Shown: one piece after another, positions 1 to 6,571 of the stretch
Numbering within the stretch: position 1 is the first letter of the stretch
Layout of the letters: each line of letters opens with the position of its first letter
Origin: Bacteroidota bacterium
Lineage (GTDB): Bacteria > Bacteroidota > Bacteroidia > Chitinophagales > Chitinophagaceae
Length of the DNA stretch: 9,465 nt
NCBI GenBank assembly: GCA_023396345.1
Contig: JAEWWO010000238.1
Span: 1 to 9,465 of the forward strand
Direction: 5' to 3'
The notes under the pieces: model-generated
Seen by the model: only the letters and a program-made list of their open reading frames with translations
What the model was told of the DNA's origin: nothing
Databases searched by the model: none
Translations under genes and position numbers: made by a program

Positions 1-1
1 G

Positions 2-562
2 TCTGTAGAAATGATTGGAGAGTCTGAAGCTATATTAAAAATCAAAGATACCATACAGAAAGTGGCAGCTACGGATGCAAGAGTACTAATTACCGGACCC
101 AACGGTGTGGGTAAAGAATTGGTAGCACGTTCTCTTCATGCATACAGCGACCGTTCTTCTTCTCCTTTAATTGAAGTAAACTGTGCGGCTATCCCAAGCG
201 AACTGATCGAAAGCGAACTTTTTGGTCATGAAAAAGGATCTTTTACTTCCGCAGTGAAACAACGCATAGGAAAATTTGAACAGGCAAGCGGAGGCACACT
301 CTTTCTTGATGAAATCGGTGATATGAGTCTCGACGCTCAGGCTAAGGTACTGCGCGCACTACAGGAAGGTAAAATTACCAGAGTGGGCGGCGAAAAAGAA
401 ATCCCTGTTGACGTAAGAGTAATCGCTGCTACCAACAAAGACCTGTTGGAAGAAGTTGAAAATAAAACTTTTCGTCTGGACCTCTATCACAGGCTAAGCG
501 TAATATTGATAAAAGTTCCGTCTCTTAACGACAGGCTGGAAGATATTCCTTTACTGGTTTAA
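2..562 (+). CDS. Sigma-54-dependent activator (NtrC-type AAA+), central domain, 5'-partial and ended by a premature TAA
   Basis: AAA+ ATPase domain that would use ATP hydrolysis to open sigma-54 RNA polymerase complexes. The frame is open at the left edge (residues SVE precede the first Met at base 11), so a receiver domain presumably lies upstream. Numbering from that Met: Walker A is GPNGVGKE (29-36) instead of the usual GESGTGKE; the sigma-54 contact loop is GSFTSA (76-81) instead of GAFTGA; Walker B is LFLDE (97-101); sensor I is VIAATNKD (137-144); the FRLDLYHRL segment (154-162) carries the likely arginine fingers. The frame stops after IPLLV, before the lid and sensor II, which continue in the same frame after the stop. 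From memory, Bacteroidota homologues read straight through here. The product as written lacks the lid and is probably inactive unless the stop is a sequencing error. The family call is firm; the gene's target is not visible. Confidence 0.9.
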   Translation, partial: SVEMIGESEAILKIKDTIQKVAATDARVLITGPNGVGKELVARSLHAYSDRSSSPLIEVNCAAIPSELIESELFGHEKGSFTSAVKQRIGKFEQASGGTLFLDEIGDMSLDAQAKVLRALQEGKITRVGGEKEIPVDVRVIAATNKDLLEEVENKTFRLDLYHRLSVILIKVPSLNDRLEDIPLLV

Positions 563-757
563 AAATTCCTGCAGGATATTGCCAAAGATTATGGTAAACA
601 GGCAAAACCGATTGATAAAAAAGCGCTGGAAGTATTGCAGAAACACGACTGGACAGGTAATGTACGCGAATTAAGAAATGTGGTAGAAAGACTTGTAATT
701 CTGTCCGGCAAAAGCATTACCGATCAGGATGTAAAAAGCCACGTTTTCCAAGGTTAA
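563..757 (+). pseudogene. 3' remainder of the sigma-54 activator (lid and sensor II), in frame after the premature stop
   Basis: Continues the preceding frame without shift for 64 residues, then TAA. It begins KFLQDIAKDYG, which joins naturally to IPLLV-x- of the upstream part, and contains the sensor II motif WTGNVRELRNVVERL, typical of NtrC-family AAA+ lids. It has no start codon of its own near its beginning, so it is unlikely to be expressed separately. The protein ends about 15 residues after sensor II (SGKSITDQDVKSHVFQG), leaving no room for the Fis-type helix-turn-helix of canonical activators. From memory, many Bacteroidota members of this family end at this point, so the missing domain looks like a family trait rather than a second truncation. 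The TAA could derive from GAA or CAA by one substitution. Confidence 0.8.
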
Positions 758-769
758 AATCCTTCAAAA

Positions 770-1678
770 ATGTCCTCACCTTTGCTCATAGTCATTGCCG
801 GACCTACCGCTTCAGGTAAAACCCAAACAGCAATCGACATAGCAAAGTATTTTGATACGGAGATTGTTTCAGCTGATTCTCGACAATGCTACCGTGAAAT
901 GAATATTGGTGTAGCAAAACCTTCAGAGGAAGAACTTGCAACAGTAAAGCATCACTTTATAAACTCCCACTCCATTCACTATGAGGTGAATGCAGGTGTA
1001 TATGAAAGATATGCATTGGAAACACTCAATAATATTTTCCAAAAGAAAAAAATTGCAGTGCTTACCGGCGGCACAGGCATGTACATAGATGCTTTACTCA
1101 ACGGCATTGATAATATGCCGGAGATTGATGAGAAAATAAGAAACAGCATCCGCCAAAATTTTGAATTGTACGGAATAAAATGGCTGCAAGCAGAGTTGAA
1201 ACAAAAAGACCCTGAAACATTTTCATTGATTGACAGAGATAATCCACACAGATTAATGCGTGCGCTGGAAGTAATTGCACAAACAGGAAAATCTATCACC
1301 TCTTTTCAAAATAAAATTGCTGCGCAGCGTAATTTCAACACTATAAAAATTGCACTGAATTGGGATAGAGAAGTTTTATACAAACGAATAAATAAACGTG
1401 TAGATATTATGATGGCAGAAGGATTATTGGAAGAAGTTAAAACACTTTATCCGCACCGTAATCTGAAAGCCTTACAAACTGTGGGTTACAAAGAGTTGTT
1501 TGCATATTTGAATCAGGAATGCACTCTTGAATTTGCCATTGAAGAAATCAAAAAAAATACACGACGTTATGCTAAACGTCAAATCACTTGGTTTAAAAAT
1601 CAGGATAAGTTTGAATGGATGTCGTCTTGGGAACAGGAAAGAATATTAGATTATATAAAATTTCAATTTACAATATAA
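770..1678 (+). CDS. miaA: tRNA dimethylallyltransferase (tRNA isopentenyltransferase)
   Basis: Transfers a dimethylallyl group from DMAPP to N6 of A37 in tRNAs reading UNN codons; cytosolic. The 302-residue length is normal for the family. Motifs run in family order: P-loop GPTASGKT (11-18), SADSRQCYREMNIGVAKP (34-51) with the Asp/Ser/Arg/Gln set that positions substrate and tRNA, TGGTGMYI (99-106), DRDNPHRLMRALEV (155-168), TVGYKE (237-242) and the C-terminal TRRYAKRQITWF (264-275). The ATG is favoured because the P-loop follows at residue 11, as usual, and the codon sits 12 bases after the sigma-54 activator's stop. That spacing suggests co-transcription. No Shine-Dalgarno sequence precedes it, which is common in Bacteroidota. 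Nothing appears broken. The long antisense frames inside this gene have no recognisable protein and are taken as shadows. Confidence 0.97.
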   Translation: MSSPLLIVIAGPTASGKTQTAIDIAKYFDTEIVSADSRQCYREMNIGVAKPSEEELATVKHHFINSHSIHYEVNAGVYERYALETLNNIFQKKKIAVLTGGTGMYIDALLNGIDNMPEIDEKIRNSIRQNFELYGIKWLQAELKQKDPETFSLIDRDNPHRLMRALEVIAQTGKSITSFQNKIAAQRNFNTIKIALNWDREVLYKRINKRVDIMMAEGLLEEVKTLYPHRNLKALQTVGYKELFAYLNQECTLEFAIEEIKKNTRRYAKRQITWFKNQDKFEWMSSWEQERILDYIKFQFTI

Positions 1679-1735
1679 TTTAGTCGTTGTAAAAAGAAAA
1701 CAATAATACACTCAAATAAAATAGTTCTTTTTATT

Positions 1736-1744
1736 TAATTTTGT
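1736..1744 (+). promoter_or_regulatory. Possible Bacteroidota -7 element before the glycosyltransferase
   Basis: TAATTTTGT matches TAnnTTTGY exactly. No TTG lies 17-23 bases upstream, so only half of the promoter is visible. The implied transcription start would be at or just before the ATG at 1751, giving an almost leaderless mRNA. In such AT-rich DNA a chance match is quite possible. Confidence 0.25.
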
Positions 1745-1750
1745 TTGAAT

Positions 1751-2554
1751 ATGAATAATAAAGAGTGCGAAATTATTATCACAGTTGTTATTCCCATTTA
1801 CAACGGCGAAAAACATGCAGAAAGCTGTTTGAATAATATCCTATCCCAAACTTACAAAAATTTAGATATCATTGTTGTAAACGATGGTTCAAATGACAGG
1901 ACTGAAGAGATTGTAAGAAGTTTTCCGGTAAGAATTATTAATCATGAAACAAATAAAGGATTATCTGCTGCTCGCAATTCAGGCATAGACTCAGCAAAAG
2001 GAAAATATATTCATTTTATGGATGTGGATGACAAAATCAATGATGTTTTTTATGAAAATATGGTAAAGGCCATTATCGAAACTAATGCTGATATTGCTTG
2101 CTCAGGAATGATTCAGGAACATAATAAGTACAAAACACAACGCTTTACAAAACAAGCAGTATACAATACAATTAAAGAAAAATTAACCGTTACTTATGTG
2201 GGAAAATGGGGTTATGTTTGGCGGTATTTATTTAATTTGAATTTTCTGAAAAAAAATAACCTTAGGTTTGAAGAAGGAAGATTTATTGAAGATTTATTAT
2301 TTTGTCTCCCTGCCTTTTATTTTGCAAAAGATGTTGTGACTGTTCCCGGAGCTGAATATATATATAATTATACCGAAAATTCTATTCTTACCAATAAGGA
2401 TAAAACACATGCACAAAAGAGAAGAGCTGATAAAAGATATGCTAAAAATCAAATTTTAAAATTCGCGAAGCATCATAACTTTAAAATACCCGGTGTAAAC
2501 ACTGGTCGATTATTTTACATACTACTAAAATTCTATAAAAATATTTTTACGTAA
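1751..2554 (+). CDS. Family 2 glycosyltransferase (GT-A fold)
   Basis: A 267-residue nucleotide-sugar glycosyltransferase, probably cytosolic or peripheral at the inner membrane and working on a surface polysaccharide. The N-terminal GT-A domain shows TVVIPIYNGEKH near residue 11, SQTYKNLDIIVVNDGSND (about 32-49), the NKGLSAARNSGI stretch, and the metal-binding DxD motif within FMDVDD. Further on, FIEDLLFCLPAFYFA matches the ED motif that usually supplies the catalytic base. I prefer the ATG over an in-frame TTG two codons upstream, which would add nothing conserved. No transmembrane helix is seen. The gene is more AT-rich than miaA or the permease: a hand count of line 2221-2280 gives 16 G/C in 60, against 29 in line 181-240. 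It converges on two other glycan genes, which supports a joint role. The sugar specificity cannot be read from sequence. Confidence 0.88.
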   Translation: MNNKECEIIITVVIPIYNGEKHAESCLNNILSQTYKNLDIIVVNDGSNDRTEEIVRSFPVRIINHETNKGLSAARNSGIDSAKGKYIHFMDVDDKINDVFYENMVKAIIETNADIACSGMIQEHNKYKTQRFTKQAVYNTIKEKLTVTYVGKWGYVWRYLFNLNFLKKNNLRFEEGRFIEDLLFCLPAFYFAKDVVTVPGAEYIYNYTENSILTNKDKTHAQKRRADKRYAKNQILKFAKHHNFKIPGVNTGRLFYILLKFYKNIFT

Positions 2555-2568
2555 GAAATGTTTCTTAC
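2551..2568. terminator. Hairpin between convergent glycan genes, possible bidirectional terminator
   Basis: GTAAGAAA-TG-TTTCTTAC has perfect 8-base arms and overlaps the stop codon of the plus-strand glycosyltransferase. The minus-strand gene ends 19 bases to the right. A second, smaller inverted repeat (TTACC...GGTAA, 2565-2580) shares part of the right arm and could compete with it. The U-tract is weak on the plus strand; read on the minus strand, a T-containing run follows. The convergent position is the main argument. Confidence 0.4.
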
Positions 2569-2586
2569 CTGTATTGGTAACTATAT

Positions 2587-3498
2587 TTAATAAGGTAAAT
2601 TTTGTTTTAAAATTTCAAGTTCCTTGCTCTTATAATAAGACATTTTATGTATAGGACTAAGATTTATAGCTTCTTTAAAAGATGCATAAGGGTATCCTAC
2701 TTTTATTTTTTTCTGAATGATATGCGGAGTACAATCATTTACAATCGGACATTGTAAGTGGGGTAATTTACGTGTAATAATTTCATTATATATAACCTGA
2801 AGTGTAAAATAATAAGGAAGTTTATCACTCTGTTTCCAAAAACAAAGCATCACATCAAGAAGTGCCTGAATAACCTGACTTGATTTTTTGGCAAATAAAA
2901 TACTGCTTAACATTCTCACTTTAAAATCAGGTAACCAACTAAAATAATATGGATCTGCTTTTATCCAATATTTTTTATACTCTTCATCATCTGAACGCTG
3001 AAATAGAAAATAATCCATTTCTGTATATTCTTGAGGTATTGAATTAGTTAACAAAATAGTGGCATCCATCCAAATGCCTCCGTATGTATTAAGTAAAATC
3101 AATCTTAGTAAATCAGAAAAAAAAGTTATCGTAAAAGTACCATCATTCTTTTTTTGTAAAACGAAATCCGGTAAATCTATGTACTCCCCTATTGTATCGT
3201 CGGATAGCCTAATTACCTCATATTCTCCTTTGTGTTTGTCTACTGAATTAAAGCAGATACTTACCAATTCCGGAAGTGTATTTTTGGTAATCCCCTGTCC
3301 CCAATATTGCCAAATTATTTTTGCGCTTTCTTTAAATGCTTTCTTAGGCTTAAAACTATGTTTATCAATTTTCCCATCAAAATAATCATCTATTACCGGA
3401 TTCCACACATTAGAGATTCTCTTTTGACGTCTCATTGAAGAATTTATTTTTCTTCTCTTATAAATTGCAGGCGGAAGTATGTATTGAGAAAAACCCAT
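2587..3498 (-). CDS. Capsular polysaccharide synthesis protein, Caps_synth / GT32-like glycosyltransferase
   Basis: A 303-residue putative glycosyltransferase of the Caps_synth type, related to GT32 enzymes that add hexoses to surface glycans. Visible landmarks: KIIWQYWGQG (60-69), the opening of the sugar-nucleotide domain; EYEVIRLSDD (92-101); FFSDLLRLILL followed by YGGIWMDAT (139-147), the family's signature, in which S128-D129 and D145 correspond to the conserved donor/metal positions; and a C-terminal SPIHKMSYYK (281-290) also typical of the family. The basic N-terminus (residues 14-27) may bind phospholipid or a lipid-linked acceptor, but this is only inference. The gene starts 34 bases after the Stealth gene's stop on the same strand, so the two are very likely one operon, with the phosphotransferase first. 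Codon use is strongly A/T-ending. The acceptor and sugar are unknown. Confidence 0.87.
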   Translation of the reverse strand: MGFSQYILPPAIYKRRKINSSMRRQKRISNVWNPVIDDYFDGKIDKHSFKPKKAFKESAKIIWQYWGQGITKNTLPELVSICFNSVDKHKGEYEVIRLSDDTIGEYIDLPDFVLQKKNDGTFTITFFSDLLRLILLNTYGGIWMDATILLTNSIPQEYTEMDYFLFQRSDDEEYKKYWIKADPYYFSWLPDFKVRMLSSILFAKKSSQVIQALLDVMLCFWKQSDKLPYYFTLQVIYNEIITRKLPHLQCPIVNDCTPHIIQKKIKVGYPYASFKEAINLSPIHKMSYYKSKELEILKQNLPY

Positions 3499-3532
3499 AT
3501 ATTATTTTATCTACAGTTTTAAAACTAAATGT

Positions 3533-4525
3533 CTACTTTTCAAAAGTTGATTTTTCGGGCAAGATACTCTCAAATGCATCTGTAACCTGCTCCATTGTTT
3601 TTTCAAAGTTTCTGATATGCTCGCTGTCATTAATACACACAAGTTTGTATGATTGATTTCTTATTGCTTCTAAAGCTTGTGGTGTTCTGATGAGAAGAGC
3701 AAACATTTTTGTATCTTGATATGTATTGTATGGTTCAAAATTTGACCTGCAGATTTGCCAGGTTCTAAAAAGCTCCTGCGTGTAATCATTAGGGCTTCTG
3801 AATCTGTTATGCGACATTTCAGTCAATTCCTCTCCTGCATAATCCCATACTTCATTAAATGTGGTTTTGGTATAAGGCTGTGCATTATGAGGCGTACGAA
3901 GAGTAACGAATTTATCGTATCCTTTGAGCAGTTTTGTTAATCTTGCCTTACTACCATACGATGGATGAAACCATTTTTCGTAATCACGCTCAAAAACTTC
4001 TTTTTTATTAAATCTTTTATTTATTATTCTGATATTGTTTTTCAGACATTTGTTCCACAAAGTTAAACCCATATTCATTCTGAAAGCAGCGATATCGCAA
4101 GGCAATCCATTTTTAAAAAATCTTTCTTGTGTAAGATGATTAATAATATAGAAATCATCATTGAAGTATACGAAATGCTCAGCCAAATCAGGAATTTTGT
4201 GTAAATAGATTTCTATCATACTTGAGTTGAATGTAGGCAGAAACTCTTTGGGAATATAATCTTCATGATTGACCAGATTTAATTTAGGATGTTCTTTATT
4301 GAGCCACGACGGAGCCTGTCCGCAGGTCACAAAATGAATTTTTCTCACCCAGGGAGCAAATTTCTCCACACCTCTGAACCAATATTTCAGTAAGCCGTAA
4401 TCTCTGAACCGCGCAATATTTACTTCATTTCTACTATTATCAATTTTACCTGAATGTTTAGCAAAACTCTTTTTCCATTCCGGATCATTCATATCAACCC
4501 AGGCTATTACAAAATCTATATCCAT
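3533..4525 (-). CDS. Stealth-family sugar-phosphate transferase (capsular polysaccharide phosphotransferase)
   Basis: Stealth proteins (CpsY, SacB and XcbA relatives, sharing a core with animal GlcNAc-1-phosphotransferase) transfer a sugar-1-phosphate to a glycan and so make phosphodiester-linked polymers or decorations. All four conserved regions are recognisable in this 330-residue protein. CR1 is IDFVIAWVDMNDPEW (3-17). CR2 runs from RDYGLLKYWFRGVEKFAPWVRKIHF through NHEDYIP and LPTFNSSMIE to HFVYFNDDFYI (about 41-127), including the NDD likely to bind metal or phosphate. CR3 is TLRTPHNAQPYTK (208-220). CR4 is FRSPNDYTQELFRTW (242-256). The ATG is chosen because CR1 normally sits at the extreme N-terminus; an in-frame TTG six codons upstream is less likely. 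It is first in a two-gene minus-strand operon with the Caps_synth gene. The family is certain; the polymer is unknown. Confidence 0.92.
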   Translation of the reverse strand: MDIDFVIAWVDMNDPEWKKSFAKHSGKIDNSRNEVNIARFRDYGLLKYWFRGVEKFAPWVRKIHFVTCGQAPSWLNKEHPKLNLVNHEDYIPKEFLPTFNSSMIEIYLHKIPDLAEHFVYFNDDFYIINHLTQERFFKNGLPCDIAAFRMNMGLTLWNKCLKNNIRIINKRFNKKEVFERDYEKWFHPSYGSKARLTKLLKGYDKFVTLRTPHNAQPYTKTTFNEVWDYAGEELTEMSHNRFRSPNDYTQELFRTWQICRSNFEPYNTYQDTKMFALLIRTPQALEAIRNQSYKLVCINDSEHIRNFEKTMEQVTDAFESILPEKSTFEK

Positions 4526-4547
4526 AAAATTTATTTTATGCAAATAA

Positions 4548-4578
4548 CAAAATTTATTTTACAAGGTTATTAAAACAA
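4548..4578 (-). promoter_or_regulatory. Imperfect promoter candidate for the Stealth/Caps_synth operon
   Basis: Read on the minus strand, a TTG (4576-4578) is followed after 19 bases by TAAATTTTG (4548-4556). This resembles TTG-N17-23-TAnnTTTG but has one extra base between TA and TTTG. It lies about 22 bases before the ATG, in the 129-base AT-rich gap shared with the divergent permease. I found no comparable element for the permease in this gap. Confidence 0.25.
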
Positions 4579-4654
4579 CCAATAAATGTAATAAAAACTA
4601 CTTGTAATTTACAATTAAATTTATTATTTAACTACATTACACTATTTTTATTAT

Positions 4655-6160
4655 ATGAATACAGTAACCAAAGAACTGAAACTTACTCTTTCGCTGTTAG
4701 ACGGCACCATGATTGTTGCAGGAAGTATGATTGGCTCGGGAATTTTTATTGTAAGTGCCGATATGACCCGTCAGGTGGGCTCTGCAGGATGGCTGATTCT
4801 GATATGGGCTATCACCGGCATCATGACTATATTTGCGGCTATCAGCTATGGCGAACTGTCTTCTATGTTTCCCAAAGCAGGCGGACAATATGTGTATCTG
4901 AAAGAAGCGTACAACCCGCTGATGGGCTTTTTGTACGGATGGAGTTTTTTTTCTGTAATACAAACAGGTACCATTGCGGCTGTGGGCGTAGCTTTCAGCA
5001 AGTTTGCCGGATATTTTATACCTATGTTTGCCATGCGCGAAGAAAATATACTTTTCACCATAGGCAACTGGTTTACTTTTTATCCTGCGCAATTGCTGTC
5101 CATCGCTATTATTATATTACTTACTTACATCAATACACGCGGTGTAAAAGAAGGTAAACTGATACAACAATTTTTTACAGGTACTAAACTGCTTTCTTTA
5201 TTTGCATTAATCGTATTCGGGTTTATTTTAGGAGCGAAAGCCGAAGTGTGGAATATGAACTGGACAAATGCTTTTGACCTAAAATTTACAACACCAGTAA
5301 GAGATGCAGCAGGCATACAAACAGGCTGGTCAGCATTGCAACAACCAAACAGTCTTTATCTGATCGTGGGACTGATATCGTCAGCGATGGTTGGCTCTGT
5401 ATTCAGCAGTGTAGCATGGGAAAATGTGACTTACATAGCAGGTGAAATAAAAAATCCTAAAAAGAATGTAGGCTTAAGTCTTTTCTTAGGCACTGTGATT
5501 GTGGTTGTGATTTATATGTTCACCAACATTATGTACACAGCCGTTTTACCATTATTTCCTCAACCAAACGCTGATGACACTTATCCGCTGCAATCCATAA
5601 CCAGTCTGGCTTTTGCCAATGAAGACCGTGTTGCTACGGTAGCTGCTAATCAAATATTCGGGAGCATTGGTACTTTGATTATTGCTGTAATGATTATGAT
5701 ATCTACCTTTGGCTGCAATAACGGATTGATACTTTCCGGCGCAAGAGTATACTATACAATGGCTAAGGATAAATTATTTTTTAAAGATGCAGCGCATGTA
5801 AACAAAAATCACGTACCCGATCATGCTTTATGGATACAGTGTTTCTGGGCATGCGTGCTTTGTTTGAGTGGCAAATATGGATTGTTGCTGGACTATGTTG
5901 TTTTTGTAACACTGGTATTTTACATACTCACCATCTGGGGAATTTTCAGACTAAGAAAAAGCAGACCTGATGCTGAAAGACCTTACAAAGCATTTGGTTA
6001 TCCGCTGATTCCTATTATTTATTTTATATTGGCAGGCACTATGGCATTGGGACTTTTATTTTATAAATGGGAAACTTCTCTTTTAGGAATTGTGATAGTG
6101 TTGATTGGTGTTCCTATTTATTATATTTATAAAAGAAATCACGCCCGAGACATTCAATAG
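4655..6160 (+). CDS. APC-superfamily amino-acid permease
   Basis: Inner-membrane secondary transporter of 501 residues with about 12 hydrophobic segments. The family marks are clear: the broken first helix with GSGIF (27-31), which binds the substrate's amino and carboxyl groups; GELSSMFPKAGGQYVYLKEAYNPLMGFLYGW after helix 2 (66-96); helix 6 AWENVTYIAGEIKNPKKN (254-271), matching the W-x-x-x-x-Y-x-AGE-x-KNP pattern of LAT-like carriers; the helix 8 stretch GCNNGLILSGARVYYTMAKD (353-372); and the C-terminal RPDAERPYKAFGYPLIP (437-453). The external loop between helices 5 and 6 (about 196-233) seems long for this family. It is divergent from the glycan operon and followed directly by a terminator, so it is probably monocistronic. 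GC is close to that of miaA (28 of 60 in line 4741-4800). Substrate cannot be assigned; a neutral amino acid or an exchanger role is plausible. Confidence 0.93.
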   Translation: MNTVTKELKLTLSLLDGTMIVAGSMIGSGIFIVSADMTRQVGSAGWLILIWAITGIMTIFAAISYGELSSMFPKAGGQYVYLKEAYNPLMGFLYGWSFFSVIQTGTIAAVGVAFSKFAGYFIPMFAMREENILFTIGNWFTFYPAQLLSIAIIILLTYINTRGVKEGKLIQQFFTGTKLLSLFALIVFGFILGAKAEVWNMNWTNAFDLKFTTPVRDAAGIQTGWSALQQPNSLYLIVGLISSAMVGSVFSSVAWENVTYIAGEIKNPKKNVGLSLFLGTVIVVVIYMFTNIMYTAVLPLFPQPNADDTYPLQSITSLAFANEDRVATVAANQIFGSIGTLIIAVMIMISTFGCNNGLILSGARVYYTMAKDKLFFKDAAHVNKNHVPDHALWIQCFWACVLCLSGKYGLLLDYVVFVTLVFYILTIWGIFRLRKSRPDAERPYKAFGYPLIPIIYFILAGTMALGLLFYKWETSLLGIVIVLIGVPIYYIYKRNHARDIQ

Positions 6161-6206
6161 CGTTTACATAGTTTGCGCACGACCCTATTGTAAGCGTTTT
6201 ATTTTC
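6161..6206 (+). terminator. Intrinsic terminator directly after the permease
   Basis: Starts at the base after the TAG stop. The left arm CGTTTACATAG (6161-6171) pairs with CTATTGTAAGCG (6185-6196), giving 11 pairs with one bulged T and one T-G pair around a 13-base loop. The run TTTTATTTT follows at once. Position, stem length and U-tract all agree. Confidence 0.68.
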
Positions 6207-6230
6207 TAAAGAGTCGGTTTGGTATTTTTA

Positions 6231-6273
6231 CAGGATTGTAAATCCTGCGATAAAACTTCGGGATTAAAAATCC
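6231..6273. repeat. Two tandem GGATT/AATCC hairpins
   Basis: CAGGATT-GTA-AATCCTG (6231-6247, perfect 7-base arms) is followed 13 bases later by GGATT-AAA-AATCC (6261-6273, 5-base arms). The shared core suggests two copies or halves of one repeat unit. No U-tract follows either, so they are not obvious terminators. Confidence 0.6.
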
Positions 6274-6303
6274 AGAAGAGCAGAATATTAAACTTCAATA
6301 GCG

Positions 6304-6319
6304 TCGAGCTTTAGCTCGA
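6304..6319. repeat. Inverted repeat TCGAGCT-TT-AGCTCGA
   Basis: Perfect 7-base arms around a two-base centre. It is followed by an A-rich rather than T-rich stretch on the plus strand. It could form a hairpin or be a symmetric binding site, but its place among similar repeats favours a dispersed repeat. Confidence 0.6.
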
Positions 6320-6342
6320 TTATAAAAAATTCCAATCATTCA

Positions 6343-6384
6343 GGGCTTTAGCCAAAATTTACATATGGGAAATGGGCTGAAGTC
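6343..6384. repeat. Paired repeats GGGCTTTAGCC and GGGCTGAAGTC
   Basis: The first unit (6343-6353) has GGCT-TT-AGCC arms. Twenty bases on, a second unit (6374-6384) matches it at eight of eleven positions and retains weaker self-complementarity. They look like two diverged copies of one short element. Confidence 0.5.
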
Positions 6385-6417
6385 AATTCCTATTGATGTA
6401 TGAGATAGGTTTCGTCG

Positions 6418-6437
6418 TGTCAGGTGTTATCACCTGA
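6418..6437 (+). repeat. Hairpin TGTCAGGTGTTATCACCTGA, copy 1 of an inverted pair
   Basis: The core TCAGGTG-TTAT-CACCTGA is a perfect 7-base-arm hairpin. The same 20 bases recur on the opposite strand near 6550 with two mismatches. It is followed by a T-rich run from about 6444, so on its own it could also act as a weak terminator. Confidence 0.6.
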
Positions 6438-6549
6438 AATAGCTTTTTAATTCTATTGTTTTTTTATTTCAAAAAATAAATTTTTGTTTTGATGGATATA
6501 GAAAGCTGATGAATATATATGCTCTTTTCAGGATGTACACATAATTTTG

Positions 6550-6571
6550 TGTCGGGTGATAAGACCTGACA
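6550..6571 (-). repeat. Inverted second copy of the TGTCAGGT hairpin
   Basis: Read on the minus strand this is TGTCAGGTCTTATCACCCGA plus CA, matching copy 1 at 18 of 20 positions. It also folds on itself (GTCGGGT with ACCTGAC, one G-T pair). The two copies bound 112 bases with no coding content. I see no target-site duplication outside them. Confidence 0.6.

Noticed and set aside
979..1299. Open frames antisense to miaA
   Set aside because: They lie wholly inside a clear, conserved gene, have no motif or signal, and are explained by its codon pattern.
1714..1736. Inverted repeat AAATAAAA/TTTTATTT as terminator of miaA
   Set aside because: The stem is entirely A-T, very weak, and expected by chance in such AT-rich DNA; it also overlaps the possible promoter of the next gene.
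1745..1750. TTG start for the GT2 gene, two codons upstream of the ATG
   Set aside because: It adds only two non-conserved residues and overlaps the possible -7 element; the ATG at 1751 is the simpler choice.
3059..3940. Plus-strand open frames over the Caps_synth and Stealth genes
   Set aside because: They oppose two recognised conserved genes and show no family resemblance or start context.
4526..4543. TTG start for the Stealth gene, six codons upstream of the ATG
   Set aside because: Conserved region 1 of Stealth proteins begins right after the ATG at 4525, so the extension is not needed.
4697..5316. Several open frames, both strands, inside the permease gene
   Set aside because: Composition is unlike a real protein (Cys/Tyr/His-rich or Arg/Ser-rich) and the permease frame is unambiguous.
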